From Cephalotus follicularis (taxonomy: Eukaryota; Streptophyta; Magnoliopsida; Oxalidales; Cephalotaceae), in NCBI GenBank assembly GCA_001972305.1, contig BDDD01001957.1, positions 434,001 to 498,000 on the forward strand: a stretch of DNA of 64,000 nt, read 5' to 3'. The notes under the pieces are model-generated. The model had not been told where the DNA came from, searched no databases, and saw only the letters and a list, made by a program, of their open reading frames with translations. The translations under genes were made by a program, and so were the position numbers. Of the stretch, positions 46,161 to 57,867 are shown piece by piece. Every line of letters starts with the position of its first letter. The stretch's first letter is position 1.

Positions 46161-46326
46161 TGTCACACCCCGCTTCCTTAACAACATAAGTCATGGCAAA
46201 TTAACACAATTATTCAGCTTAAATAAAAGACGATAAATTAAAACATCGATCACAGTAACAACCACAAGGTGTAAAATTACATTGGAAAAGCAATATTACA
46301 CATAAATGAAAATCCTGGGCGTTACA
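46161..46326 (-). mobile_element. 166-bp solo LTR in E3 5' LTR (TSD GTTGA)
   Basis: On + it reads TGTCACACCCCGCTTCC..GGGCGTTACA, flanked by GTTGA at 46156-46160 and 46327-46331. The partner LTR (near 38793) lacks it, which proves insertion. At 166 bp it is unusually short for an LTR and fits a TRIM/SMART-type family. Orientation is inferred from the GGGGTGTGACA end on -. Confidence 0.88.
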
Positions 46327-47910
46327 GTTGATATCATGATTTGGGTACATAGCCCATAGTTGTTTTCAATTGTTGAATACAAGTAGTAGTGGTGTTAAAT
46401 GACACCAAAATAGTTTATACTAATATGACAGTGGCATATTCAGCAACAATATCACAATTCAGTAGCAATGCAAGGGTTCACAATAATAGCATTTCATAGT
46501 CATTCATATGCAACTCTCACAAGGAGGGCGTACATTATTTAGTTTTGGAATGTAATTGTATATGAGGCCAGGATTAACTGTTCCAGTCATCCATATGGAG
46601 GCCAAGTTCATTACATTCAAAATTGAGGCCTTAACAGGACTTATATCAGAAATTTTACCCAGAACAGTCGGCTGCCTTCAAGAATAGCCGACTGCCTTGG
46701 TTGAGTAGTCGACTGCTTTGCCTTGGCAGTCGACTGGATATGTTGAGTAGTCTACTGCCATCAAGAGCAGTCGACTGCTTCTGCCCAGAAAATGCAGGCA
46801 GTAGCAAGTCATGCAATTCAAGTTCAATTTCCAACCAATTTCAACACATGTAATCATGCAGAAAATAAACATACATAATATGCATACTCATATCTTCCAT
46901 AACATATCGTTACCCATACCTTAAATTGTTATCCCAAGATCAATTGGAGTTGATCTTTCTCTTTTTTTTCCAAGCCTTTTCACCAACAATCTTTCAATTT
47001 CCAGCAGAATCAATCTATGTATGTTTGTTTATGAACACATGCATCAGTACCAGTAAGTTTCAGTAACTCTAACAGTGGTTAATCATTAATCCATTTAAGT
47101 CTTAACTTTCCTTTTCCAATTTCCCTTTGAATTCTATGTCAAGTTCCATTCAATCTCGGATTCATTGATCTTAAGTGTGTTGACAGAAGATGCATTTACA
47201 TTTAGGAAACCAGTAAGCATATTCATGACATTAACAACAACTATAATCCATTCTAGAGGTTATAGTCACCAATTCCACTTGATCCAATTACTACTTTCCA
47301 TTTCAATTCAAGAGGTTGTTAAACCTAAATATTAACAGAAGATATTCCACATTCTCCTAGCTATTCTATCAACACATGTCAGTGAGTTCGAGTTTAGAAA
47401 CTTACCAAGAGTCTAAAGCTTCCAAGTCCTCCTTTGAGCTCTCTAAATTATCCAATGCAAGCTTTCAATAATCCTTAGCAACTCTCACTTCACTCAGTGT
47501 TTTCTAACACTCATTTCACCATTCAACAGATGATATAAGGTCAAAAGACTTTGAATTCGTTAGATTCCTTTCTAAGTCACATGCACTCATCTTTCTCTCT
47601 TTTCTTTCCATCACATGCATCCCTCTCTTCACCTGTCTCTCATTATTTTTCAATTTGTAGGTTGTATGTCTGCGGAGAACATGCAAGCATCCCGTTTTGC
47701 ATGTGGTGTCAGGTGGGGACACGCTTGTGCCACCTAACACACCTGTCCTCCTTGTCTCTGACATGCCAGAAGTTTGTCCTGCACTAATCCAGTCGACTGG
47801 CTATACTGGGCAGTCGACTACCTTCAACACGTATCAAACAGTCGACTGTTGTCCTGCGATAGTCGGCTGTTTGGGCTGGTTTAGGGCTTCTTAATTTTTG
47901 ATACTTCACC

Positions 47911-50276
47911 TGTAACACCCCCGGACGGCGGGAGTCGTCACAGGGTCATATCAAACCTAACATTACTTTATCTGAGCATATACATTAATTATCAAATCAT
48001 AATTTTGCTTTAATAGCCAAAAATAGCCAAAAACGTGGCAGTCTTATCAAAACATTAAAACTTAACATTTTAACATATTAAGTAGTTGCGGAAAACTCAA
48101 AACATAATTCAGTTCCAATTTAAAAACATAAAACATAATACTCCATGTTTCTGACCACTAAAGCTAACATAAGGATCACTCTCCTAAGGATCCAACACAT
48201 AGGGTGGTCATCACTCAATCACACTTTCCCCCGCTGCTCCTGAAAACCTACCGCATGGAAACAAAAACGCGGCTGAGCAAACCTCAGTATGGATAAGGGA
48301 AATAAAATAGTAAACGATAATTTGAAAGTAGTAAAATCTCAATAATAACAGATATCATAGTAATTAGAACAATTGCATAATTAAGACGCCGTAGTCTAAT
48401 CACACCGCTACGGAAGTGTCACGTCCCCGTGCCAGGCCCACGACGTGCCTATGGTACGCCCCATAGGTGGGTACAATACTCAGTATTTTAAAATTATTGA
48501 TTTATCAAAATCAATTTAAATCACATAATTATATTTTCACACAACATTTTCGAAAACCGCTCACAACAGTATTATAACATATCATATCATAACATATTGT
48601 ATCGATAAAGTCGGAATCAATTAAAAATGTCAAACCAACTTTAAATTCAAAACGTATCAGAATCATGAAACATCGTTGTGTTCATAAATGAAGATGCTTA
48701 GCAAAACAGTTTCAGTTCGATTGTCAGATAGTCAAGGAACAGAAAATCCGTACCTTATGCGCTTACAAAGTACTTACGAATAGGCGATCAAAACAATTTC
48801 TCCTTTGAAGCACACAATCTAAAAGGCATTCAAAAACATACGTATAAGAGTCTAAAACACACCAGAAGTACTAAACAGACTCTTAACAGTGTTTGGAAAA
48901 GATTCGGATCGATTCGGGGATCAAACGAATCAAAACAGTTGAAAACAGTACATTCCAGGGCAAAACAGTCGACTAAAACAGGGCTCCAGTCGACTGGGGA
49001 AGCAAGACAGTCGACTATGCAAAAGGACCAGTCGACTACTCAAATAAAAGTGCAGGCAGTCGACTGTGTTCATCCCTCCAGTCGACTACACAACCTAGGC
49101 AGTCGATTGCATTCATGTGGCAGTCGACTACCCAACCATTCCAGCCGACTGTCCACAGAGACAGCCGACTGTTCTGGGCGACAGAACAGTTGGAAAATAG
49201 ACGATTTGCTACTGAAAATGGTTCAAATGGTTTCTACATTAAACTAGAGACATATGGACATAAACATATGATTATATATGACTTGCAGGTGACATAGAAA
49301 CACAGAAACGACATATAAATAATTGGATGTATATGTCCAGATTCTGTCTCTAATTTATTATAGATGTTATAAAAAAAATTTGTGACACATCTATGAGTAT
49401 AAAACGTGTTGACAATATCACTAACCCAATGACAACATGTTTAGGCAAGAATCAATGACCCAAAGACACCAAGAGCATAAAAACTCAAAGTATGCCATTG
49501 AAACAAAACTATAATTAAAGGAGATAAATTAACTGACATGTAGTGATTCCCAGAACACAAAAACAGTAGAAGAAACACTAGCATACACTCACAATTCGGC
49601 TGTGAACAAAAACAGTGGAACAAGAATACAAAACCATAGCACACTTAGACATACATAGCAAACTAAGATAATTTAATCCAAAGAAACAACTAAAGGATGA
49701 AATTTACCTCTTCTGACTTTGAAGAATGAATTACACAGCAGCTTGTTACACACTAACAAGGCAGAATCGGCAGTGGCTTGCAAGAAAGATGAGGGCAACA
49801 TATAAAATGGTAAAGGCACTCTAATAAAGGAGAAAGGAGGAGACACAATTTGACAAAAGGGGGAAGAAAGGAGGATTTTCTGGAATTTGAAATGGGAAAA
49901 AGGAAGACTTAGCATGTGAAATAGATGGTGGGAAGAAGGAATCATGGGAAAGTAGGAGGAAAGTAGGAAGAAAATGATAAAATAGGGAAAAAGGAAAAAA
50001 AACAAAGAATTAATAATAAAAAGGAATTAAGGGATTTTAAAATAAAAAGGTAATTAATTTGTTTTTAATTAAAATAATTTTGGATTATAATAAAATAAAT
50101 AAAACCCAAACCCAACATAGCATAACATACCCAAAATTTCGGACTGGTAACAGTCAGCTCAATTCAAATAAACCCAAATTATAGGGCAACCGGACTTTTA
50201 AAATTAAACAAAATTAAAAGCCCGAAAACACATATAAAATCCGTAAAATATATTTACGAACGAGCAGGGTATTACA
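47911..50276 (-). mobile_element. 2366-bp solo LTR in E3 5' LTR (TSD TCACC)
   Basis: Flanked by TCACC at 47906-47910 and 50277-50281. It is related to the LTRs of the gag-only element: it shares the TGTAACACCCCCGGACGG terminus and the block around 48253-48295 (CGCATGGAAACAAAAACGCG). A GTCGAC cluster of about eleven units lies at 48966-49170 and ends in CTGTTCTG/CAGAACAG. No internal region. Small ORFs, including one that translates the GTCGAC array, are not genes. Confidence 0.9.
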
Positions 50277-50416
50277 TCACCAATTGCACATCCATTCATC
50301 CCAAGCATTTACCAATCATAGAAATTAATATAATTGGACAATTAACTCAATTAAAATGTATATTTTATTTCAAAATTGGATCAATATACACATTAATTGA
50401 ATTTGCGGTTATTACA

Positions 50417-50926
50417 AATTCGACTTGCATTTCAAATAAGCTCGACCTGATCAATTCAATCTCTAACATGTCAACCTGTTCATAAGGACATGTTGACATA
50501 ATCTTCAAGTTTCCTAGTACGTCGACCTGATAGGGCTTTAGACGTGGACTTAATGTGGTAAAAGTCTCTAACTGATTTTTGTATTGAAAATAAACTCTTC
50601 ACGTTGATTTCTAAGTCTTGCACGTCGACTTGGTCTTTTCATGTTTGCACGTCAACTTTTTCTTTATTAACTTCCTACACGCATAAGTAAAATACCAACA
50701 CATCGACTTAATAACCCAACACGTTGACATTCTTTGGCCAAGTCAGTATATTGTATATTAGAAATATTTTTCACTTTTGTTATCAAAACATTTCATAACT
50801 CTTTTTGAATATGTATAATTAATATAATTATACCATTTTGTTATCATTAAAATCAACATTTAAAGATGGATTAGGATTGAAAAACTTAACAATAGGAATT
50901 AACACAAATTCATTAAACCAATCTCT
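50417..50926. mobile_element. Host repeat X, segment 3, with CACGTCGACTTG-like phrases
   Basis: Non-coding continuation of repeat X after the E3 TSD. Phrases around TCGAC recur: near 50421, 50443, 50519, 50620, 50649 (GTCAAC), 50703 (ATCGAC) and 50722 (GTTGAC). An inverted pair TGTCAACCTGTTC/GGACATGTTGACA lies near 50467-50497. It ends at an ambiguous base. Confidence 0.5.
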
Positions 50927-50927
50927 N
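50927..50927. other. Ambiguous base (N)
   Basis: The only N in the window. It separates repeat X from the copia remnant, so it may mark a join between contigs or polishing failure rather than a natural junction. Confidence 0.95.
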
Positions 50928-50935
50928 ACCGAAAC

Positions 50936-51650
50936 TTAAGATGGGAAATTAGAACCCAAGATGAGTTTGAAAACTAAATTGCAGAATTGGGTTGGAGGAT
51001 GAGTTTGAGTAAAGAAATCAATAGTTTGATCAGTAAAGGTAATAGGCAGCAGATAAAGAGTATGTTGCTGCACATTGTGACGAACAAAGTTACAATCTAA
51101 TTCAATATGATTTGTATGCTCATGAAACACATCATTGTGGGAAATCTAGATTTCACTTTGACTTCACAAAAATAGGAATGTTGGTAGTATTAGAAACCCG
51201 ATATCATGAAGTAGCCATTGAATCCAAAGAAGCTTAGAAGTAGTGTCTAGAATAGCCCTATACTATGCCTCAAAAGTAGATCAAGAAATCACTGTTTGCT
51301 TCTTACTATGCCAAGCAACAAATGAAGAACCAAGAAAGAAGCAATAGTCTATGGTCGAACGACGATCAGTATGATTAGTAGCCTAGTCAACATCATAGAA
51401 GGCATGAAGGTCAAGTGAACTCTCTGGAGAGAAATGAATACCATATAATAGAGTTTCCGTGATATATCTCAAAATACGAAGGACCTCAGAAAAATGAGTA
51501 GTCTGAGGTGCGGCCATGAACTCGTTGGCCAACTCATTGGCCCTAACTATCATTTGTTGAAAGTCTTTGAATGTGCATGCTTTATTCTTTTGTAGCTCAA
51601 TGAACGTACCAAACTTGAACCTAAAGCTCAACTATTTTGTTTCCTGGGTT
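50936..51650 (-). pseudogene. pol: Old Ty1/copia pol remnant: RNase H C-terminus
   Basis: On - the frame from about 51650 carries SEVLRILRYITETLLYGIHF and HAFYDVD (RNase H start, about 51500-51390). Degraded sequence follows to an EHTNHIELDCNFVRH-type segment (51130-51080), the conserved end of copia RNase H. It is continuous with the RT remnant at 62044-62585 once the nested copia element is removed. Many stops; inactive. Confidence 0.8.
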
Positions 51651-51655
51651 ATGGG

Positions 51656-54143
51656 TGTTAGGTTAGGGGTGTCCCTGTATGTCACAATATAGCTCATTTG
51701 TATATAAACACTCTTAATTAATACAATTCTAAATTCCTTTTATATTCTATGTGCATATTAATATAATGGCAAGGCTATATGGCTCATCCCAACCAACCAA
51801 AAGGAACAGAATAATTATACGTAATTAACTGTATGTCATATAGCGCCCTGTCACATCCAAATGGCTGGATCTCATGCCGAGAGGGCTATGAGAATGAGAT
51901 CCTTATTCCCTGTGACAAATGTTCCAAGTCATAGGTTCACTTTCTTTGGGCCATTGATGAACCGTGAAGACTTGTCACGTAAACCTTGCTCCCGGGTTAG
52001 CAGCGGAGGTTGGTTATCTTATAGCCAATTGGGTTTACCCCTAAAGCGAAATGTGAGGTGTATGCTAGAGTGCGTGACACTGAACAGACCCACCAATAGG
52101 AAACCTATTGGATAGTCAATACCCAATGTCAATAGGATTCCTGTGGTCTCGGTAGTGTATAGTCTATGGTGACTAGTAGGTCTATAGCCTGCGTTGTCTC
52201 CTTTGACCTGAGCGGCTAGCATGCATTGTGTGGTCACTGCTTGAATTTGATTTTTGCCTTCCCCAGCACTAGCCATGTGCTGGCAAAAGGGTTGCTTTTG
52301 GGTCTTGTGGGAGCTACATTGAGATGTATGGGTGAGTACGCAATAGGGGATCGTCACACCCGGGCGAAGGGTGACCAGCTCTATTTATCTATGTTCATTG
52401 CAGACTTAAAAGTCCTGATAAGCATAGGTGGACTGGGAATGAGAGGTTCCCATGAGAGGTCTACCGATAGTCTTAGTGCGATCATAGATTCATAGTTATC
52501 ACAGCGATACTAGGGGTGACATTCATCCAAACCCTAGGCTGTGATCGGAGCCAAGTAAGCGAGGGAAACATGACACATATGCTGATTACTGGATAGAGCG
52601 ACTGGCTATTCAGACCATGATTGATAGACGTGGTATTACACGGATCCAGGGGGTGACTGGCACTCACACTGGGGTTGCTCTGATAGTCGGTGTACTGTTA
52701 GAGTGGTCGTACCAAAAATCGGGATGTTATGGGAATTTATCATCATACCGGAGAACGACAGGCTTTCGGTTCCTGCTTGACTTTGAATAGGTTGATATGT
52801 GGTGGTACACATATCATTTAGTGAAAGGACAACATCAGGGAAGATGTTGCTTTACTAGTGAGTATTTCATTTGATGGATTTAGGTCCATGCAATGTCACG
52901 ATGAAATATGCCATGCGAAGGCTTTTGAAAAATGAGAAGAGAATGCCCATCTTTGTCCTGGGCGTCGACGCCATCGAGAGCATGCATCGACACCATGTCT
53001 AGTTGAGTTGCTGGGCATTGACACGAAGGGATTGCGTTGAACTGGAAAAACCAGTAGCTTTAAACATCGATGCCATGGAGAGCATGCGTCGACGCCATAA
53101 TTGGATAGAGATGCTGGGCGTTAACGCCATGGAGAGCATGGCGTTGACTATTTAAAAACTAGTAGGCTTACGCGTTGACGCTATGGGTTTTAGGCATTGA
53201 CGTGAAGACAAATAAGACTAGGCTCCTGTTTCATCCTATTGTTGGCGTTGACACCTAGATAAGATGAGACGAATGGTGTTGACGCCTTGACAGGCTGATG
53301 CGCAGCTACAGTAGGAGAGAGAAAGTCAACACTATAAAAGGCTTGAGAGAAGCTTGTTGAACGCACTTGAAGACTTCCTCTTTGTCTCTCTTCCATGCTG
53401 TGCTTTCTCTTCTTCCTGCTTGCGTACCCATCGACGCCTATCGCCTACACGTCGACGTCTACGTCGTCTGGTGCGATTTGCAGCCATTTTCAAGCCTCTT
53501 TTCACCACTCAAAGTTCATTATAGGTGGAGATAACTTCCACACTACTTTTTATCTTTACCTAGAGCGATTTAGACTAGGTTAAACGCTTAGCCTTCATCT
53601 TCGTCATTCATGGTTTGAGGATTTGCTTGGAGGAGCTTGGAGTTCTTGGATTAAAGTGGATAGGGAGATTATCTTGAACGATGGAGTCTTCACCTTCGGT
53701 AAGAACCTCATCTTCTTCCCCCTTGTGGTTCCATGGCAGTGGGTGTTGGTTAGTGTTTTGGTAAACCCTTTTCTGAACCTCCATGGGGTTATGTTGTTGC
53801 TTACTTCTCATCCCTTAGGGGTTAGGGATGTTTGGAATTGGGTTTCTTGGGCATTAGGCTAGCGTATTGTGTGTTAGCCTTGTGAGTCTATATGTGTGCC
53901 CATCTGTTAGGGTTTACGGCATCCCTATTCGAATCCTAATTCCCTTTTGCTTGGTTTTGGTTTTGGTTTGCTTGAATATTGATTAGAGTTCCTTAACATT
54001 TATTGGGATTATTCGAACTTAGATTACGGCATCCCATTGCTTGGGGATTAATCTATTTGTGAAAAATTAAAGTTAATCGGCCCTAAACCCTATTGTACGA
54101 ATTGATAAGTCTTCTGTTGCGCGTGGGCCATGCATTCCCGATA
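51656..54143 (+). repeat. Copia 5' LTR (2488 bp)
   Basis: Starts TGTTAGGTTAGGGG, ends TTCCCGATA (CA decayed to TA). GCGTCGACGCC-type phrases are clustered at 52960-53290, immediately upstream of the TATA-like TATAAAAG at 53333-53340, and resume at about 53430-53460. ORFs inside are not coding. Confidence 0.94.
53333..53340 (+). promoter_or_regulatory. TATA box of copia LTR
   Basis: TATAAAAG in the 5' LTR is conserved as TATAAAAA at about 61239 in the 3' LTR. It places the start of transcription near 53365 and makes 51656 to about 53360 the U3 region, including the GTCGAC phrase cluster. Confidence 0.6.
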
Positions 54144-54145
54144 AG

Positions 54146-54157
54146 TGGTATCAGAGA
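54146..54157 (+). promoter_or_regulatory. Copia primer-binding site
   Basis: TGGTATCAGAGA, 2 bp after the LTR, matching initiator tRNA-Met. Confidence 0.92.
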
Positions 54158-55516
54158 GTGCTAATCGACTATAATCAGACCTCAATTTGATGTTTAATGG
54201 ATTTTTGATTGCATATGTGTCTTGGCCGATTCTGTGTAGCCCTATGTTTAGTGGGAGCTGCTTATTGGTCACACTAATGAAAACGACGAACCATTGAATG
54301 CCAGATTTTTTCGTGTTTATTCAATTATATATTGGTTATAGTTTTGAATTTCTTATGCATGCTGGTAGGCTTGGGACTGTACCTTGCTTTGTGTTTTCTC
54401 TGTGTGGTTGATTTAATTTCTTTGTTACAATAATGAAATTCAATCGGTCTGTAATAAGGCTGCATGCGAGCGCCGTATTTATTTTCCTGTTCTTTTATTC
54501 TTAGAGTAGAATTCTCTTCTCCCTCAATTGTATTTCTTTTCTTTTAATTTCACTGTGGTTGTAAATTGAAGAAAGGAGACCAATCGAGAGTAAAGAGGAG
54601 ATCAAGAAGATTGCAAGACCTATTGAAGGCCATGTATGCGTGGTAGCTATTGTAATAGAGTTAATTAAATTAGTACACCTAGGAGACCTAGTGGTCACTT
54701 TGGCTCGCGTGATCACTTATAGCTTTAGTCCCAAGTCAGGACACTTTCAGGGTGCATGAGATGGATGATTTTCTTTTAACAATCCAAACACGTCCAAGCA
54801 TGTTAAGCCATCCAACTTGATTGGAAGATTAAAATTAATCTAAAACGGCTTTTGGTAATTTGTTAAAATTTGATGAGACCAAATCCCTCCAACTTGCAAA
54901 TAATAAGTCCATAAGCGGTGGGGCATATGGCTACCCTATCGTTGGCCTTCCACAATCATCATTGAATGGTGTGGACATATTGGGAATGGCACTGTGATAG
55001 CAAAGGTCCCTTGTATGACCATTTCTGTTCAATTTTAGTGTGAGGTACACTGGAAGGAAATGACTTTGTTTTGGCATCAAGACACTGACATTTGTGGGTG
55101 CTTCAAAACAAGTTAATTTCTTTGAGGATTATGGGTTTGACTTGTACCGGGATCCTATGGTTTGTACAGCGATAGTTGGGACCATATGGGCCGACAGGCC
55201 GAATCTTGTATCAGATCTTACATATGGGCGAGAGGTCCTAATGTAAATTGGTATACATACCTACCTATTCAGTTATTATGGTTTGCATGGCGACAGGCGA
55301 GACTATAGTTTTCTGGATAGATTCCAATCCCCACTAGGAAGCGATAGGCTTCCCGAATTCCACATGGGGGTGTGGGATATGATTAGAATAGTGGGAGGAA
55401 CCATAATTACAAAAGACCAAGTATTATGGTAATAATGTAAATGGAATAATTTACTAATTGATCTCTCTCTTGTTTCCTCTTTTATAGGTTGCTAGCTATC
55501 ACCATATTCTACAACC
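54158..55516 (+). other. Copia leader (untranslated)
   Basis: About 1.35 kb between PBS and gag without convincing coding potential. It is an unusually long leader for a copia element. An acceptor-like TTTTATAG sits at 55482-55489, shortly before the gag ATG at 55517. Confidence 0.6.
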
Positions 55517-56418
55517 ATGTTAGTTGGCACAACACTATCGAGAGTTCTTGAAACGAACAAGATCACGGGTCCAAATTTCTTGGATTGGCAGCACAACCTG
55601 CGCTTGGTACTCACGAGCATGAAGCTTGCTCATGTCATGACTGAGAGCGCCCCCAAACTGGGAGCCAACCCTTCAAAAGAGCAAAAGGCCAAGAGGGCCA
55701 AATGGTTAGACGAGGACAAGCAAGGTCGTTGCTTAGTGATTTCGGGTATGGTCCTGGAATAGCAAAGACAGCACGAGAAGCTTTATACACTAGGAGCTAT
55801 ACTTCTCCGTCTTAAGGAGTTTTATGGATCACGGACGAGGACCGAGAGGTTTAACTTGTCCCGTCAGCTCTTCTGCATGAAGATGACTGAGGGATCTTCA
55901 GTCCACGCACATGGATTGAAAATGATAGATCTTCTTGAGTAGTTGGCTCAGTTAGACCTTACCATGGATAATGATTTTTACATTGACCTGGTTCTTTCAT
56001 CCCTCCCTCGGTCATACTCCCAGTTCATCACAAATTTCCACATGACCAAGGTGGGTACTAATCTTCCTGAACTTGTGGAAATTCTTTGTACAGTCAAAGT
56101 CGACATGGGCCACGGGAGGTCCAAGTCTGATGTGATGTATCTTCCATCTACTTCTTCCCGGACAGCTCCAAGAGGGAGTGGATTGAGAGGATCCATGTCC
56201 AAGGGCAAGGCGCCCATGAAACCTAAAGGGAAGAAGAAGAAAGGGAAAAACCAGCTACGCCGACGGGGCCAGTGGTTGGGGGATCAGTCCTTGATATGCT
56301 TCGACAGCTATAGGATGATGACTGCTGCTTCTATTGTGGGAAGCACATACATTGGAGATCACAGTGCCGTGAGTTCCAAAAGTCCAAGTCAAGAGGTGCC
56401 TCAGGGTCAGGTACTTTC
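55517..56418 (+). pseudogene. gag: Copia gag
   Basis: The start MLVGTTLSRVL at 55517 is followed by the copia gag domain (FLDWQHNLRLVL, about 55580-55615). TAG stops lie at 55760 and near 55940, then the frame is open from 55943 with LVLSSLPRSYSQFITNFHM and a Lys-rich segment. The CCHC zinc knuckle CFYCGKHIHWRSQC is intact but in another frame (56326-56367), so a frameshift lies between about 56250 and 56325. Confidence 0.87.
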
Positions 56419-57867
56419 ATGATTGAGCTTTTTCTATCTACCAGTGTTAGTTCAACTTGGGTTTTGGATTTAGGTTATGGAACTAATATTTGTAACTCTT
56501 TGCAGGGGCTAAGAGGCGCTAGACAGCTGAGAGAGGCTGAAGCTTTGGACTTGCATCTAGGTGATGGATCGAGGATTCACACCATGACAATAGGCATTTT
56601 TGAATTGTCTTTTTGTAATGGCTATGTAATTAAACTTGATCCTTGTTATTTTGTTAAGAACATTGTGAGAAACGTTGTATCTGTTTCTTATTTGTATAAG
56701 ATGGGCATGGAGCTCACTTTTTCTACATACGGCGGTAGACTTATGCAAAACAATGTTCTTTTATGTGATGGACACATTGAGAATGGGATCTATGTTTTAA
56801 ATACAAATTCTCATATGGCTTTAACAATTCAAACTGGAACAAGCACTAAAAGATAACGAGAGATAAACGATGTAAACCCTTCATACATAAGGAATTGTAG
56901 GTTCGGTCATCCTAGTCTGGGTAGACTAACACGCTTGGTTAAGGATGGTCTTTTAGACATCCAGGACGTGGAGTCCTTTCCAGAGTGTGAGCCATGTTTG
57001 ATTGGCAAGATGACCAAATCTCCCTTCTCTGGGGTAGGAGAAAGGGCAGTGGACATACTGGCTCTTGTCCACACTGGCGTCTGCGGACCTATGTCGGTCA
57101 ATGCTAGTAGAGGTTTTCCCTACTTCATCACCTTTACTGATGACTTGTCACAGTATGGTTATGTGTTTCTGATGAAACACAAGTCTGAGGCCTTCGAGAG
57201 GTTCAAGGAATTCAGACTAGAAGTAGAAAAGTAAATGGGTAAACCCATTAAGATCCTTTGGTTGGATCAAGGTGGCGAATACCTATATGCTGAATTCCGG
57301 GGTTATCTGAGGGATAACAGAATTCTCTCTCAGTGGACACCTCCAACAACACCACAACATAATGGTGTGTCCGAGCGGAGGAATCGGACTTTGATGAACA
57401 TTGTTCAGTCCATGATGTCTTTCAAAGATCTTCCTATATCATTCTTGGGTTATGCACTACATGCGGCAGTGTACATCCTAAACCAGATTCCTTCAAAATC
57501 CGTCCCCTCCACTCCTTATGGGGTTTATAAATGGAGGAAACCCAACCTAAACCATTTGAGGGTTTGGGGCTGTCCAGCTCATGTTAGAAGGGTGGATCCT
57601 TCTAAGCTGGAGGCACGAGCGGATCATTGCAGATTTGTGGGTTATCCTAAGGAGAGCATAGGATATTACTTTTACCAGCCCAGCGAACAAAAAACTTTTG
57701 TTTCAGGAACTGCCAAATTCCTAGAAAAGGAATACCTGCTTGTAGGGAACAGTGGGAGCAAGGTGGAACTGAGAGAGTTATCACCTGGTGAAAGCCCACA
57801 AGATGAGGAGGAATTAGAGGTTCAACCCTCTACAGACATAGCTGGGGAAGGTTCCCAACCTGAGAGT
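56419..57867 (+). pseudogene. pro-int: Copia protease and integrase
   Basis: The protease site reads STWVLDLGYGTNIC (about 56452-56493), with Leu where the family has Thr/Ser. The integrase zinc-binding domain (FGHPSLGRL..CEPCLIGK) lies at about 56905-57010. In the catalytic core the first Asp position is Gly (HTGVCGPM, about 57071-57094), while the second (WLDQGGEY, about 57256-57279) and the Glu (GVSERRNRT, about 57364-57390) remain. A TAA at 57232-57234 splits the core. The C-terminal part includes NHLRVWGCPAHV. The integrase is inactive by at least two lesions. Confidence 0.9.

Larger units (their letters stand above)
37807..50416 (-). mobile_element. E3: Ty3/gypsy chromovirus (Tekay-type), full-length but decayed
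   Basis: On - the order is 5' LTR (50416-45166, with two insertions), PBS, gag, protease, RT, RNase H, integrase, chromodomain-like end, PPT, 3' LTR (40516-37807). The flanks ACTTC (37802-37806) and AATTC (50417-50421) are a TSD with one mismatch. The outer 3' LTR terminus reads TA instead of TG on +. E3 is the same family as E1 but a different subfamily by LTR sequence. Coding decay: at least eight in-frame stops, one frameshifting duplication and loss of the integrase core. Confidence 0.93.
45166..50416 (-). repeat. E3 5' LTR, split by two solo LTRs
   Basis: LTR sequence is 45166-46160, 46332-47910 and 50282-50416, colinear with 37807-40516 and with intact TG..CA ends. A 166-bp insertion (46161-46326) and a 2366-bp insertion (47911-50276) interrupt it. 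Motif clusters lie at 46665-46775 and 47790-47875. The hairpin GCACGTA/TACGTGC is at 45306-45327. Confidence 0.92.

Noticed and set aside
48960-49175. CRISPR-like look of short palindromic repeats with unique spacers
   Set aside because: Repeats are about 10 bp and degenerate, spacing is irregular, the context is a plant LTR flanked by a TSD, and there are no cas genes.
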